A DNA stretch of 64,000 bases from Gordius sp. MW1 (taxonomy: Eukaryota > Nematomorpha > Gordioida > Gordea > Gordiidae), in the NCBI GenBank assembly GCA_964036665.1, contig OZ038528.1, positions 12,530,501-12,594,500 of the forward strand, in the 5' to 3' direction. How positions within the stretch are numbered: the stretch's first letter is position 1; every line of letters begins with the position of its first letter. A program made the translations under genes and the position numbers. Shown here one piece after another: positions 51,401 to 64,000 of this stretch. The notes beneath the pieces were generated by a model. It ran no database searches. It was given only the letters and a program-made list of their open reading frames with translations, and was not told where the DNA came from.

Positions 51401-53995
51401 AAAAATTTTGTGGTAAAAATATTTATATTTTTCGATTCTATGTGAAAGAGCATGAAAAAATATATAAAAGTAAGCCAATTTGAGAATCCTATTATTCTCG
51501 ATTTACTTCCGAAAAGAGGTTTTAAGCTGCGAGAACTATCATTTTGACAAAAGACAACGTTTTATTGTTGCGATTAGTTTGTTATATCGCAACGTGAGTG
51601 CTTAATTTTTGAAAATGGCTCTATGCGATCATGATTTCAAAGTAATAGTTTTCAGATTCTGATAAATTTTTACTTGGGATCATGGAAACCACGTCTGAAA
51701 ACGACAACTTTCATCGGATGCATACGGTTGAAAGAAAAATATGTGAAAAATTTTGAGGTAAAAATATTTATTTTTTTCGATTCTATGTGAAAGAGCATGA
51801 AAAAATATTTAAAAGTAAGCCAATTTGAGAATCCTATAAACCTCGATTGACTTCCGAAAAGAGGTTTTAAGCTGCGAGAACTATTATTTTGACAAAAGAC
51901 AACGTTTTATTGATGCGATTAGTTTGTTGTATCGCAACGTGAGTGCTTAATTTTTGAAAATGGCTCTATGCGATCATGATTTCAAAGTAATAGTTTTCAG
52001 ATTCTGATAAATTTTTACTTTTTATCATTGAAATAACGTCTGAAAACGACAACTTTCATCGGATGCATACGGTTGAAAGAAAAATATGTGAAAAATTTTG
52101 AGGTAAAAATATTTATTTTTTTCGATTCTATGTGAAAGAGCATGAAAAAATATATATAAGTAAGCCAATTTGAGAATCCTATTATCCTCGATTTACTTCC
52201 GAAAAGAGGTTTTAAGCTGCGAGAACTATCATTTTGACAAAAGACAACGTTTTATTGATGCGATTAGTTTGTTGTATCGCAACGTGAGTGCTTAATTTTT
52301 GAAAATGGCTCTATGCGATCATGATTTCAAAGTAATAGTTTTCAGATTCTGATAAATTTTTACTTGGGATCATAGAAACCACGTCTGAAAACGACAACTT
52401 TCATCGGATGCATACGGTTGAAAGAAAAATATGTGAAAAATTTTGTGGTAAAAATATTTATTTTTTTCGATTCTATGTGAAAGAGCATGAAAAAATATAT
52501 AAAAGTAAGCCAATTTGAGAATCCTATTATCCTCGATTTACTTCCGAAAAGAGGTTTTAAGCTGCGAGAACTATCATTTTGACAAAAGACAACGTTTTAT
52601 TGATGCGATTAGTTTGTTGTATCGCAACGTGAGTGCTTAATTTTTGAAAATGGCTCTATGCGATCATGATTTCAAAGTAATAGTTTTAAGATTGTGATAA
52701 ATTTTTACTTGGGATCATAGAAACCACGTCTGAAAACGACAACTTTCATCGGATGCATACGGTTGAAAGAAAAATATGTGAAAAATTTTGAGGTAAAAAT
52801 ATTTATTTTTTTCGATTCTATGTGAAAGAGCATAAAAAAATATATAAAAGTAAGCCAATTTGAGAATCCTATTATCCTCGATTTACTTCCGAAAAGATGT
52901 TTTAAGCTGCGAGAACTATCATTTTGACAAAAGACAACGTTTTATTGTTGCGATTAGTTTGTTGTATCGTAACGTGAGTGCTTAATTTTTGAAAATGGCT
53001 CTATGCGATCATGATTTAAAGTAATAGTTTTCAGATTCTGATAAATTTTTACTTGGGATCATGGAAACCACGTCTGAAAACGACAACTTTCATCGGATGC
53101 ATACTGTTGAAAGAAAAATATGTGAAAAATTTTGAGGTAAAAATATTTATTTTTTTCGATTCTATGTGAAAGAGCATGAAAAAATAGATATAAGTAAGCC
53201 AATTTGAGAATCCTATTATCCTCGATTTACTTCCGAAAAGAGGTTTTAAGCTGCGAGAACTATCATTTTGACAAAAGACAACGTTTTATTGTTGCGATTA
53301 GTTTGTTGTATCGCAACGTGAGTGCTTAATTTTTGAAAATGGCTCTATGCGATCATGATTTCAAAGTAATAGTTTTCAGATTCTGATAAATTTTTACTTG
53401 GGATCATAGAAACCACGTCTGAAAACGACAACTTTCATCGGATGAATACGGTTCAAAGAAAAATATGTGAAAAATTTGAGGTAAAAATATTTAATTTTTT
53501 CAATTCTATGTGAAAGAGCATGAAAAAATATATAAAAGTAAGCCAATTTGAGAATCCTATTATTCTTGATTGACTTCCGAAAAGGGGTTTTCAGTTGCGA
53601 GAACTATCATTTTGACAAAAGACAACGTTTTATTGTTGCGATTAGTTTGTTGTATCGCAACGTGAGTGCTTAATTTTTCCAAAATGCACTATGCGATCAT
53701 GATTTTAAAGTAATAGTTTTCTGATTCTGATAAATTTTTACTTTTTATCATTGAAATAACGTCTGAAAACGACAACTTTCATCGGATGCATACGGTTGAA
53801 AAAATATGTGAAAAATTTTGAGGTAAAAATATTTATTTTTTTCGATTCTATGTGAAAGAGCATGAAAAAATATATAAAAGTAAGCCAATTTGAGAATCCT
53901 ATAACCCTCGATTGACTTCCGAAAAGAGGTTTTAAGCTGCGAGAACTATTATTTTGACAAAAGACAACGTTTTATTGTTGCGATTAGTTTGTTGT

Positions 53996-54018
53996 TGTAC
54001 TGCATATACAGAATAATC
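53996..54018. other. 23-bp non-satellite tract in hairpin loop, copy 2
   Basis: Identical to 42,960-42,982 and at the exact 11,036-bp offset, so it was copied with the large duplication and is not a second insertion. Confidence 0.9.
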
Positions 54019-57000
54019 CGCAACGTGATGCTTAATTTTTGAAAATGGCTCTATGCGATCATGATTTCAAAGTAATAGTTTTCAGATTCTGATAAATTTT
54101 TACTTGGGATTATAGAAACCACGTCTTAAAACGACAACTTTCATCGGATGAATACGGTTGAAAGAAAAATATGTGAAAAATTTTGAGGTAAAAATATTGA
54201 TTTTTTTCAATTCTATGTGAAAGAGCATGAAAAAATAAATAAAAAAGTAAGCCAATTTGAGAATCCTATTATCCTCGATTGACTTCCGAAAAGAGGTTTT
54301 AAGCTGCGAGAACTATCATTTTGACAAAAGACAACGTTTTATTGTTGCGATTAGTTTGTTGTATCGCAACGTGAGTGCTTAATTTTTGAAAATGGCTATT
54401 GCGATCATGATTTCAAAGTAATAGTTTTCAGATTCTGATAAATTTTTACTTGGGATCATGGAAACCACGTCTGAAAACGACAACTTTCATCGGATGCATA
54501 CGGTTGAAAGAAAAATATGTGAAAAATTTTGAGGTAAAAATATTTATTTTTTTCGATTTTATGTGAAAGAGCATGAAAAAATATATAAAAGTAAGCCAAT
54601 TTGAGAATCCTATAAACCTCGATTGACTTCCGAAAAGAGGTTTTAAGCTGCGAGAACTATTATTTTGACAAAAGACAACGTTTTATTGTTGCGATTAGTT
54701 TGTTGTATCGCAACGTGAGTGCTTAATTTTTGAAAATGGCTCTATGCGATCATGATTTGAAAGTAATAGTTTTCAGATTCTGATAAATTTTTACTTGGGA
54801 TCATAGAAACCACGTCTGAAAACGACAACTTTCATCGGATGCATACGGGTGAAAGAAAAATATGTGAAAAATTTTGAGGTAAAAATATTTATTTTTTTCG
54901 ATTCTATGTGAAAGAGCATGAAAAAATATATAAAAGTAAGCCAATTTGAGAATCCTATTATCCTCGATTTACTTCCGAAAAGAGGTTTTAAGCTGCGAGA
55001 ACTATCATTTTGACAAAAGACAACGTTTTATTGTTGCGATTAGTTTGTTGTATCGCAACGTGAGTGCTTAATTTTTGAAAATGGCTCTATGCGATCATGA
55101 TTTCAAAGTAATAGTTTTCAGATTCTGATAAATTTTTACTTGGGATCATGGAAACCACGTCTGAAAACGACAACTTTCATCGGATGCATACTGTTGAAAG
55201 AAAAATATGTGAAAAATTTTGAGGTAAAAATATTTATTTTTTTCGATTCTATGTGAAAGAGCATGAAAAAATAGATATAAGTAAGCCAATTTGAGAATCC
55301 TATTATCCTCGATTTACTTCCGAAAAGAGGTTTTAAGCTGCGAGAACTATCATTTTGACAAAAGACAATGTTTTATTGATGCGATTAGTTTGTTGTATCG
55401 CAACGTGAGTGCTTAATTTTTGAAAATGGCTCTATGCGATCTTGATTTCAAAGTAATAGTTTTCAGATTCTGATAAATTTTTACTTGGGATCATAGAAAC
55501 CACGTCTGAAAACGACAACTTTCATCGGATGAATACGGTTCAAAGAAAAATATGTGAAAAATTTTGGTGTAAAAATATTTATTTTTTTCAATTCTATGTG
55601 AAAGAGCATGAAAAAATATATAAAAGTAAGCCAATTTGAGAATCCTATTATTCTTGATTGACTTCCGAAAAGAGGTTTTTAGTTGCGAGAACTATCATTT
55701 TGACAAAAGACAACGTTTTATTGTTGCGATTAGTTTGTTGTATCGCAACGTGAGTGCTTAATTTTTCCAAATTGCACTATGCGATCATGATTTTAAAGTA
55801 ATAGTTTTCTGATTCTGATAAATTTTTACTTGGGATCATAGAAACCACGTCTGAAAACGACAACTTTCATCGGATGAATACGGTTCAAAGAAAAATATGT
55901 GAAAAATTTTGAGGTAAAAATATTTTTTTTTTCGATTCTATGTGAAAGAACATGAAAATATATATATAAGTAAGCCAATTTGAGAATCCTATTATCCTCG
56001 ATTTACTTCCGAAAAGAGGTTTTAAGCTGCGAGAACTATCATTTTGACAAAAGACAACGTTTTATTGTTGCGATTAGTTTGTTGTATCGCAACGTGAGTG
56101 CTTAATTTTTCCAAAATGCACTATGCGATCATGATTTTAAAGTAATAGTTTTCTGATTCTGATAAATTTTTACTTTTTATCATTGAAATAACGTCTGAAA
56201 ACGACAACTTTCATCGGATGCATACGGTTGAAAGAAAAATATGTGAAAAATTTTGAGGTAAAAATATTTATTTTTTTCGATTCTATGTGAAAGAGCATGA
56301 AAAAATATATATAACTAAGCCAATTTGAGAATCCTATTATCCTCGATTTACTTCCGAAAAGAGGTTTAAAGCTGCGATATCTATCATTTTGACAAAAGAC
56401 AACGTTTTATTGTTGCGATTAATTTGTTGTATCGCAACGTGATGCTTAATTTTTGAAAATGGCTCTATGCGATCATGATTTCAAAGTAATAGTTTTCAGA
56501 TTCTGATAAATTTTTACTTGGGATTATGGAAACCACGTCTGAAAACGACAACTTTCATCATATGCATACGGTTGAAAGAAAAATATGTGAAAAATTTTGA
56601 GGTAAAAATATTTATTTTTTCGATTCTATGTGAAAGAGCATGAAAAAATATATAAAAGTAAGCCAATTTGAGAATCCTATAACCCTCGATTGACTTCCGA
56701 AAAGAGGTTTTAAGCTGCGAGAACTATTATTTTGACAAAAGACAACGTTTTATTGTTGCGATTAGTTTGTTGTATAGCAACGTGATGCTTAATTTTTGAA
56801 AATGGCTCTATGCGATCATGATTTCAAAGTAATAGTTTTCAGATTCTGATAAATTTTTACTTGGGATTATAGAAACCACGTCTTAAAACGACAACTTTCA
56901 TCGGATGAATACGGTTCAAAGAAAAATATGTGAAAAATTTTGAGGTAAAAATATTGATTTTTTTCAATTCTATGTGAAAGAGCATGAAAAAATATATAAA

Positions 57001-59205
57001 AGTAAGCCAATTTGAGAATCCTTTTATCCTCGATTGACTTCCGAAAAGAGGTTTTAAGCTGCGAGAACTATCATTTTGACAAAAGACAACGTTTTATTGT
57101 TGCGATTAGTTTGTTGTATCGCAACGTGAGTGCTTAATTTTTGAAAATGGCTAATGCGATCATGATTTCAAAGTAATAGTTTTCAGATTCTGATAAATTT
57201 TTACTTGGGATCATGGAAACCACGTCTGAAAACGACAACTTTCATCGGATGCATACGGTTGAAAGAAAAATATGTGAAAAATTTTGAGGTAAAAATATTT
57301 ATTTTTTTCGATTCTATGTGAAAGAGCATGAAAAAATATATAAAAGTAAGCCAATTTGAGAATCCTATAAACCTCGATTGACTTCCGAAAAAAGGTTTTA
57401 AGCTGCGAGAACTATCATTTTGACAAAAGACAACGTTTTATTGTTGCGATTAGTTTGTTGTATCGCAACGTGAGTGCTTAATTTTTGAAAATGGCTAATG
57501 CGATCATGATTTCAAAGTAATAGTTTTCAGATTCTGATAAATTTTTACTTGGGATCATGGAAACCACGTCTGAAAACGACAACTTTCATCGGATGAATAC
57601 GGTTCAAAGAAAAATATGTGAAAAATTTTGGTGTAAAAATATTTATTTTTTTCAATTCTATGTGAAAGAGCATGAAAAAATATATAAAAGTAAGCCAATT
57701 TGAAAATCCTATTATCCTCGATTGACTTCCGAAAAGAGGTTTTAAGCTGCGAGAACTATCATTTTGACAAAAGACAACGTTTTATTGTTGCGATTAGTTT
57801 GTTGTATCGCAACGTGAGTGATTAATTTTTCAAAAATGCACTATGCGATTATGATTTTAAAGTAATAGTTTTCTGATTCTGATAAATTTTTACTTTTTAT
57901 CATCGAAATAACGTCTGAAAACGACAACTTTCATCGGATGCATACGGTTGAAAGAAAAATATGTGAAAAATTTTGAGGTAAAATATTTATTTTTTTCGAT
58001 ACTATGTGAAAGAGCATGAAAAAATATATATAAGTAAGCCAATTTGAGAATCCTATTATCCTCGATTTACTTCCGAAAAGAGGTTTTAAGCTGCGAGAAC
58101 TATCATTTTGACAAAAGACAACGTTTTATTGTTGCGATTAGTTTTTGTATCGCAACGTGAGTGCTTAATTTTTGAAAATGGCTCTATGCGATCATGATTT
58201 CAAAGTAATAGTTTTCAGATTCTGATAAATCTTTACTCGGGATCATGGAAACCACGTCTGAAAACGACAACTTTCATCGGATGCATACGGTTGAAAGAAA
58301 AATATGTGAAAAATTTTGAGGTAAAAATATTTATTTTTTTCGATTCTATGTGAAAGAGCATGAAAAAATATATATAAGTAAGCCAATTTGAGAATCCTAT
58401 TATCCTCGATTTACTTCCGAAAAGAGGTTTTAAGTTGCGAGAACTATCATTTTGACAAAAGACAACGTTTTATTGTTGCGATTAGTTTGTTGTATCGCAA
58501 CGTGAGTGCTTAATTTTTCAAAAATGCACTATGCGATCATGATTTTAAAGTAATAGTTTTCTGATTCTGATAAATTTTTACTTTTTATCGAAATAACGTC
58601 TGAAAACGACAACTTTCATCGGATGCATACGGTTCAAAGGAAAATATGTGAAAAATTTTGAGGTAAAAATATTTATTTTTTTCGATTCTATGTGAAAGAG
58701 CATGAAAAAATATATAAAAGTAAGCCAATTTGAAAATCCTATTATCCTCGATTGACTTCCGAAAAGAGGTTTTAAGCTGCGAGAACTATCATTTTGACAA
58801 AAGACAACGTTTTATTGTTGCGATTAGTTTGTTGTATCGCAACGTGAGTGATTAATTTTTCAAAAATGCACTATGCGATTATGATTTTAAAGTAATAGTT
58901 TTCTGATTCTGATAAATTTTTACTTTTTATCATCGAAATAACGTCTGAAAACGACAACTTTCATCGGATGCATACGGTTGAAAGAAAAATATGTGAAAAA
59001 TTTTGAGGTAAAATATTTATTTTTTTCGATACTATGTGAAAGAGCATGAAAAAATATATATAAGTAAGCCAATTTGAGAATCCTATTATCCTCGATTTAC
59101 TTCCGAAAAGAGGTTTTAAGTTGCGAGAACTATCATTTTGACAAAAGACAACGTTTTATTGTTGCGATTAGTTTGTTGTATCGCAACGTGAGTGCTTAAT
59201 TTTTC

Positions 59206-60922
59206 AAAAATGCACTATGCGATCATGATTTTAAAGTAATAGTTTTCTGATTCTGATAAATTTTTACTTTTTATCGAAATAACGTCTGAAAACGACAACT
59301 TTCATCGGATGCATACGGTTCAAAGGAAAATATGTGAAAAATTTTGAGGTAAAAATATTTATTTTTTTCGATTCTATGTGAAAGAGCATGAAAAAATATA
59401 TAAAAGTTAGCCAATTTGAAAATCCTATTATCCTCGATTGACTTCCGAAAAGAGGTTTTAAGCTGCGAGAACTATCATTTTGACAAAAGACAACGTTTTA
59501 TTGTTGCGATTAGTTTGTTGTATGGCAACGTGATGCTTAATTTTTGAAAATGGCTCTATGCGATCATGATTTCAAAGTAATAGTTTTCAGATTCTGATAA
59601 ATTTTTACTTGGGATCATAGAAACCATGTCTTAAAACGACAACTTTCATCGGATGAATAAGGTTCAAAGAATAATATGTGAAAAATTTTGAGGTAAAAAT
59701 ATTTATTTTTTTCGATTCTATGTGAAAGAGCATTAAAAAATATATAAAAGTAAGCCAATTTGAGAATCCTATTATCATCGATTTACTTCCGAAAAGAGGT
59801 TTTAAGCTGCGAGAACTATCATTTTGACAAAAGACAACGTTTTATTGTTGCGATTAGTTTGTTGTATCGCAACGTGATGCTTAATTTTTGAAAATGGCTC
59901 TATGCGATCATGATTTCAAAGTAATAGTTTTCAGATTCTGATAAATTTTTACTTGGGATCATAGAAACCACGTCTGAAAACGACAACTTTCATCGGATGA
60001 ATACGGTTCAAAGAAAAATATGTGAAAAATTTTGAGGTAAAAATATTTATTTTTTCAATTCTATGTGAAAGAGCATGAAAAAATATATAAAAGTAAGCCA
60101 ATTTGAGAATCCTATTATCCTCGATTGACTTCCGAAAAGAGGTTTTAAGCTGCGAGAACTATCATTTTGACAAAAGACAACGTTTTATTGTTGCGATTAG
60201 TTTGTTGTATCGCAACGTGATGCTTAATTTTTGAAAATGGCTCTATGCGATCATGATTTCAAAGTAATAGTTTTCAGATTCTGATAAATTTTTACTTGGG
60301 ATCATAGAAACCACGTCTGAAAACGACAACTTTCATCGGGTGCATACGGTTGAAAGAAAAATATGTGAAAAATTTTGAGGTAAAAATATTTATTTTTTTC
60401 GATTCTATGTGAAAGAGCATTAAAAAATATATAAAAGTAAGCCAATTTGAGAATCCTATTATCATCGATTTACTTCCGAAAAGAGGTTTTAAGCTGCGAG
60501 AACTATCATTTTGACAAAAGACAACGTTTTATTGTTGCGATTAGTTTGTTGTATCGCAACGTGATGCTTAATTTTTGAAAATGGCTCTATGCGATCATGA
60601 TTTCAAAGTAATAGTTTTCAGATTCTGATAAATTTTTACTTGGGATCATAGAAACCACGTCTGAAAACGACAACTTTCATCGGATGAATACGGTTCAAAG
60701 AAAAATATGTGAAAAATTTTGAGGTAAAAATATTTATTTTTTTCAATTCTATGTGAAAGAGCATGAAAAAATATATAAAAGTAAGCCAATTTGAGAATCC
60801 TATTATTCTTGATTGACTTCCGAAAAGGGGTTTTCAGTTGCGAGAACTATCATTTTGACAAAAGACAACGTTTTATTGTTGCGATTAGTTTGTTGTATCG
60901 CAACGTGAGTGCTTAATTTTTC
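59206..60922 (+). repeat. 1,717-bp (five-monomer) tandem repeat, copy 1
   Basis: Runs from the C2 centre through gtatggcaac (59,521), ggatgaataaggttc, two A/B monomer pairs and gaaaaggggttttcag. It returns to the C2 centre at a hybrid monomer. The corresponding part of the first 11-kb copy (48,170-49,886) is present once. Confidence 0.92.
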
Positions 60923-62639
60923 AAAAATGCACTATGCGATCATGATTTTAAAGTAATAGTTTTCTGATTCTGATAAATTTTTACTTTTTATCGAAATAAC
61001 GTCTGAAAACGACAACTTTCATCGGATGCATACGGTTCAAAGGAAAATATGTGAAAAATTTTGAGGTAAAAATATTTATTTTTTTCGATTCTATGTGAAA
61101 GAGCATGAAAAAATATATAAAAGTTAGCCAATTTGAAAATCCTATTATCCTCGATTGACTTCCGAAAAGAGGTTTTAAGCTGCGAGAACTATCATTTTGA
61201 CAAAAGACAACGTTTTATTGTTGCGATTAGTTTGTTGTATGGCAACGTGATGCTTAATTTTTGAAAATGGCTCTATGCGATCATGATTTCAAAGTAATAG
61301 TTTTCAGATTCTGATAAATTTTTACTTGGGATCATAGAAACCATGTCTTAAAACGACAACTTTCATCGGATGAATAAGGTTCAAAGAATAATATGTGAAA
61401 AATTTTGAGGTAAAAATATTTATTTTTTTCGATTCTATGTGAAAGAGCATTAAAAAATATATAAAAGTAAGCCAATTTGAGAATCCTATTATCATCGATT
61501 TACTTCCGAAAAGAGGTTTTAAGCTGCGAGAACTATCATTTTGACAAAAGACAACGTTTTATTGTTGCGATTAGTTTGTTGTATCGCAACGTGATGCTTA
61601 ATTTTTGAAAATGGCTCTATGCGATCATGATTTCAAAGTAATAGTTTTCAGATTCTGATAAATTTTTACTTGGGATCATAGAAACCACGTCTGAAAACGA
61701 CAACTTTCATCGGATGAATACGGTTCAAAGAAAAATATGTGAAAAATTTTGAGGTAAAAATATTTATTTTTTCAATTCTATGTGAAAGAGCATGAAAAAA
61801 TATATAAAAGTAAGCCAATTTGAGAATCCTATTATCCTCGATTGACTTCCGAAAAGAGGTTTTAAGCTGCGAGAACTATCATTTTGACAAAAGACAACGT
61901 TTTATTGTTGCGATTAGTTTGTTGTATCGCAACGTGATGCTTAATTTTTGAAAATGGCTCTATGCGATCATGATTTCAAAGTAATAGTTTTCAGATTCTG
62001 ATAAATTTTTACTTGGGATCATAGAAACCACGTCTGAAAACGACAACTTTCATCGGGTGCATACGGTTGAAAGAAAAATATGTGAAAAATTTTGAGGTAA
62101 AAATATTTATTTTTTTCGATTCTATGTGAAAGAGCATTAAAAAATATATAAAAGTAAGCCAATTTGAGAATCCTATTATCATCGATTTACTTCCGAAAAG
62201 AGGTTTTAAGCTGCGAGAACTATCATTTTGACAAAAGACAACGTTTTATTGTTGCGATTAGTTTGTTGTATCGCAACGTGATGCTTAATTTTTGAAAATG
62301 GCTCTATGCGATCATGATTTCAAAGTAATAGTTTTCAGATTCTGATAAATTTTTACTTGGGATCATAGAAACCACGTCTGAAAACGACAACTTTCATCGG
62401 ATGAATACGGTTCAAAGAAAAATATGTGAAAAATTTTGAGGTAAAAATATTTATTTTTTTCAATTCTATGTGAAAGAGCATGAAAAAATATATAAAAGTA
62501 AGCCAATTTGAGAATCCTATTATTCTTGATTGACTTCCGAAAAGGGGTTTTCAGTTGCGAGAACTATCATTTTGACAAAAGACAACGTTTTATTGTTGCG
62601 ATTAGTTTGTTGTATCGCAACGTGAGTGCTTAATTTTTC
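60923..62639 (+). repeat. 1,717-bp (five-monomer) tandem repeat, copy 2
   Basis: Directly follows copy 1 with every marker shifted by 1,717 bp: tatggc 59,521/61,238 and tattattctt 60,801/62,518. No difference was noticed. It ends where taatttttcc (62,640) replaces taatttttca (60,923). Confidence 0.92.
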
Positions 62640-64000
62640 CAAAATGCACTATGCGATCATGATTTTAAAGTAATAGTTTTCTGATTCTGATAAATTTTTA
62701 CTTTTTATCATTGAAATAACGTCTGAAAACGACAACTTTCATCGGATGCATACGGTTGAAAGAAAAATATGTGAAAAATTTTGAGGTAAAAATATTTATT
62801 TTTTTCGATTCTATGTGAAAGAGCATGAAAAAATATATAAAAGTAAGCCAATTTGAGAATCCTATAACCCTCGATTGACTTCCGAAAAGAGGTTTTAAGC
62901 TGCGAGAACTATTATTTTGACAAAAGACAACGTTTTATTGTTGCGATTAGTTTGTTGTATCGCAACGTGATGCTTAATTTTTGAAAATGGCTCTATGCGA
63001 TCATGATTTCAAAGTAATAGTTTTCAGATTCTGATAAATTTTTACTTTGGATTATAGAAACCACGTCTTAAAACGACAACTTTCATCGGATGAATACGGT
63101 TGAAAGAAAAATATGTGAAAAATTTTGAGGTAAAAATATTGATTTTTTTCAATTCTATGTGAAAGAGCATGAAAAAATAAATAAAAAAGTAAGCCAATTT
63201 GAGAATCCTATTATCCTCGATTGACTTCCGAAAAGAGGTTTTAAGCTGCGAGAACTATCATTTTGACAAAAGACAACGTTTTATTGTTGCGATTAGTTTG
63301 TTGTATCGCAACGTGAGTGCTTAATTTTTGAAAATGGCTAATGCGATCATGATTTCAAAGTAATAGTTTTCAGATTCTGATAAATTTTTACTTGGGATCA
63401 TGGAAACCACGTCTGAAAACGACAACTTTCATCGGATGCATACGGTTGAAAGAAAAATATGTGAAAAATTTTGAGGTAAAAATATTTATTTTTTTCGATT
63501 TTATGTGAAAGAGCATGAAAAAATATATAAAAGTAAGCCAATTTGAGAATCCTATAAACCTCGATTGACTTCCGAAAAGAGGTTTTAAGCTGCGAGAACT
63601 ATTATTTTGACAAAAGACAACGTTTTATTGTTGCGATTAGTTTGTTGTATCGCAACGTGAGTGCTTAATTTTTGAAAATGGCTCTATGCGATCATGATTT
63701 GAAAGTAATAGTTTTCAGATTCTGATAAATTTTTACTTGGGATCATAGAAACCACGTCTGAAAACGACAACTTTCATCGGATGCATACGGGTGAAAGAAA
63801 AATATGTGAAAAATTTTGAGGTAAAAATATTTATTTTTTTCGATTCTATGTGAAAGAGCATGAAAAAATATATAAAAGTAAGCCAATTTGAGAATCCTAT
63901 TATCCTCGATTTACTTCCGAAAAGAGGTTTTAAGCTGCGAGAACTATCATTTTGACAAAAGACAACGTTTTATTGTTGCGATTAGTTTGTTGTATCGCAA

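Larger units (their letters stand above)
1..64000 (+). repeat. Continuous head-to-tail satellite array, ~344-bp monomer
   Basis: Every part of the window aligns to one monomer of about 341-346 bp, recognisable by the recurring anchors ttccgaaaagagg, gttgcgattagtttgttg, gcgatcatgattt and gtaagccaattt. The first starts lie at 1, 345, 689, 1033, 1376, 1719 and 2060. All copies have the same orientation; I saw no inverted monomer, mobile element or unique spacer. The copy number is about 187, counting seven monomers shortened by 89 bp and one pair fused by a 141-bp deletion. The monomer length is near two nucleosome repeats, which is common for centromeric and pericentromeric satellites. Function is inferred from architecture only. 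No genes occur in any stretch of the window. Confidence 0.99.
51264..64000 (+). repeat. 11,036-bp tandem duplication, copy 2 (cut by window end)
   Basis: Second copy, enlarged by one 1,717-bp repeat. The offset is 11,036 up to 60,922 and 12,753 from 62,640, confirmed at tttactttgg (50,288/63,041), agagcatgaa with aataaataaaaaag (50,411/63,164) and the rare atgcatacgggtg (51,028/63,781). By this offset the copy would finish at 64,016, so whether a third copy follows lies outside the window. Confidence 0.92.

Noticed and set aside
1-64000. CENP-B box (NTTCGNNNNANNCGGGN)
   Set aside because: The monomer has one ttcg on each strand (ttcgattct and, on the minus strand, ttcggaagt). Both have T where the box needs A, and neither has the following CGGG.
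1-64000. CRISPR array
   Set aside because: The repeats are ~344 bp with no unique spacers between them; CRISPR repeats are about 23-50 bp separated by unique spacers.

Overview
The whole window is one uninterrupted array of satellite DNA. About 187 copies of a roughly 344-bp, AT-rich monomer run head to tail, all in the same orientation. I see no protein-coding gene, tRNA, rRNA, transposon, CRISPR array or unique flanking sequence. The only sequence not derived from the monomer is a 23-bp tract seen twice, 11,036 bp apart. The first monomer, counted by hand, is 31% G+C, with 13 CpG against about 8 expected. A pure array this long with nested higher-order repeats (HORs) is typical of centromeric or pericentromeric heterochromatin of a eukaryote. 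The lack of CpG loss fits a genome with little methylation, such as many invertebrates, but I do not recognise the satellite and cannot name the taxon.

The monomers fall into a few subfamilies. Types A and B alternate near the left end and differ at about ten diagnostic sites. Types C1 and C2 have a diverged central block. Type D fills the middle of the window, with an extra G in the gagtgctt motif, often a broken hairpin arm, and an altered TATA-like run. Every monomer contains a dyad of two 8-bp arms around an 11-bp loop, a TATA-like run and long A/T tracts.

Layout: 1-10,298 is mainly A/B dimers, with a C1/C2 patch at 1,855-2,745 and a 3,432-bp HOR. 10,299-15,867 mixes A/B with C monomers and holds three monomers lacking the same 89 bp. 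15,868-18,803 is A/B-like with a partial 1,377-bp periodicity. 18,804-27,398 is a 4,281-bp (13-monomer) tandem duplication, nearly identical between copies. 27,399-40,227 is mostly type D with small HORs (1,035 bp and 1,381 bp) and one monomer pair fused by a 141-bp deletion. 40,228-64,000 is an 11,036-bp (32-monomer) tandem duplication. Its second copy has gained one further 1,717-bp, five-monomer tandem repeat, and the window stops about 16 bp before that copy would end.

The array therefore records layered unequal exchange: monomer to dimer, to 3-13-mers, to a 32-mer. Hybrid monomers mark several exchange points to within 15-75 bp. Nothing here works as genes. Any function would be structural (centromere or heterochromatin) or through satellite transcripts, and the sequence alone does not prove either.
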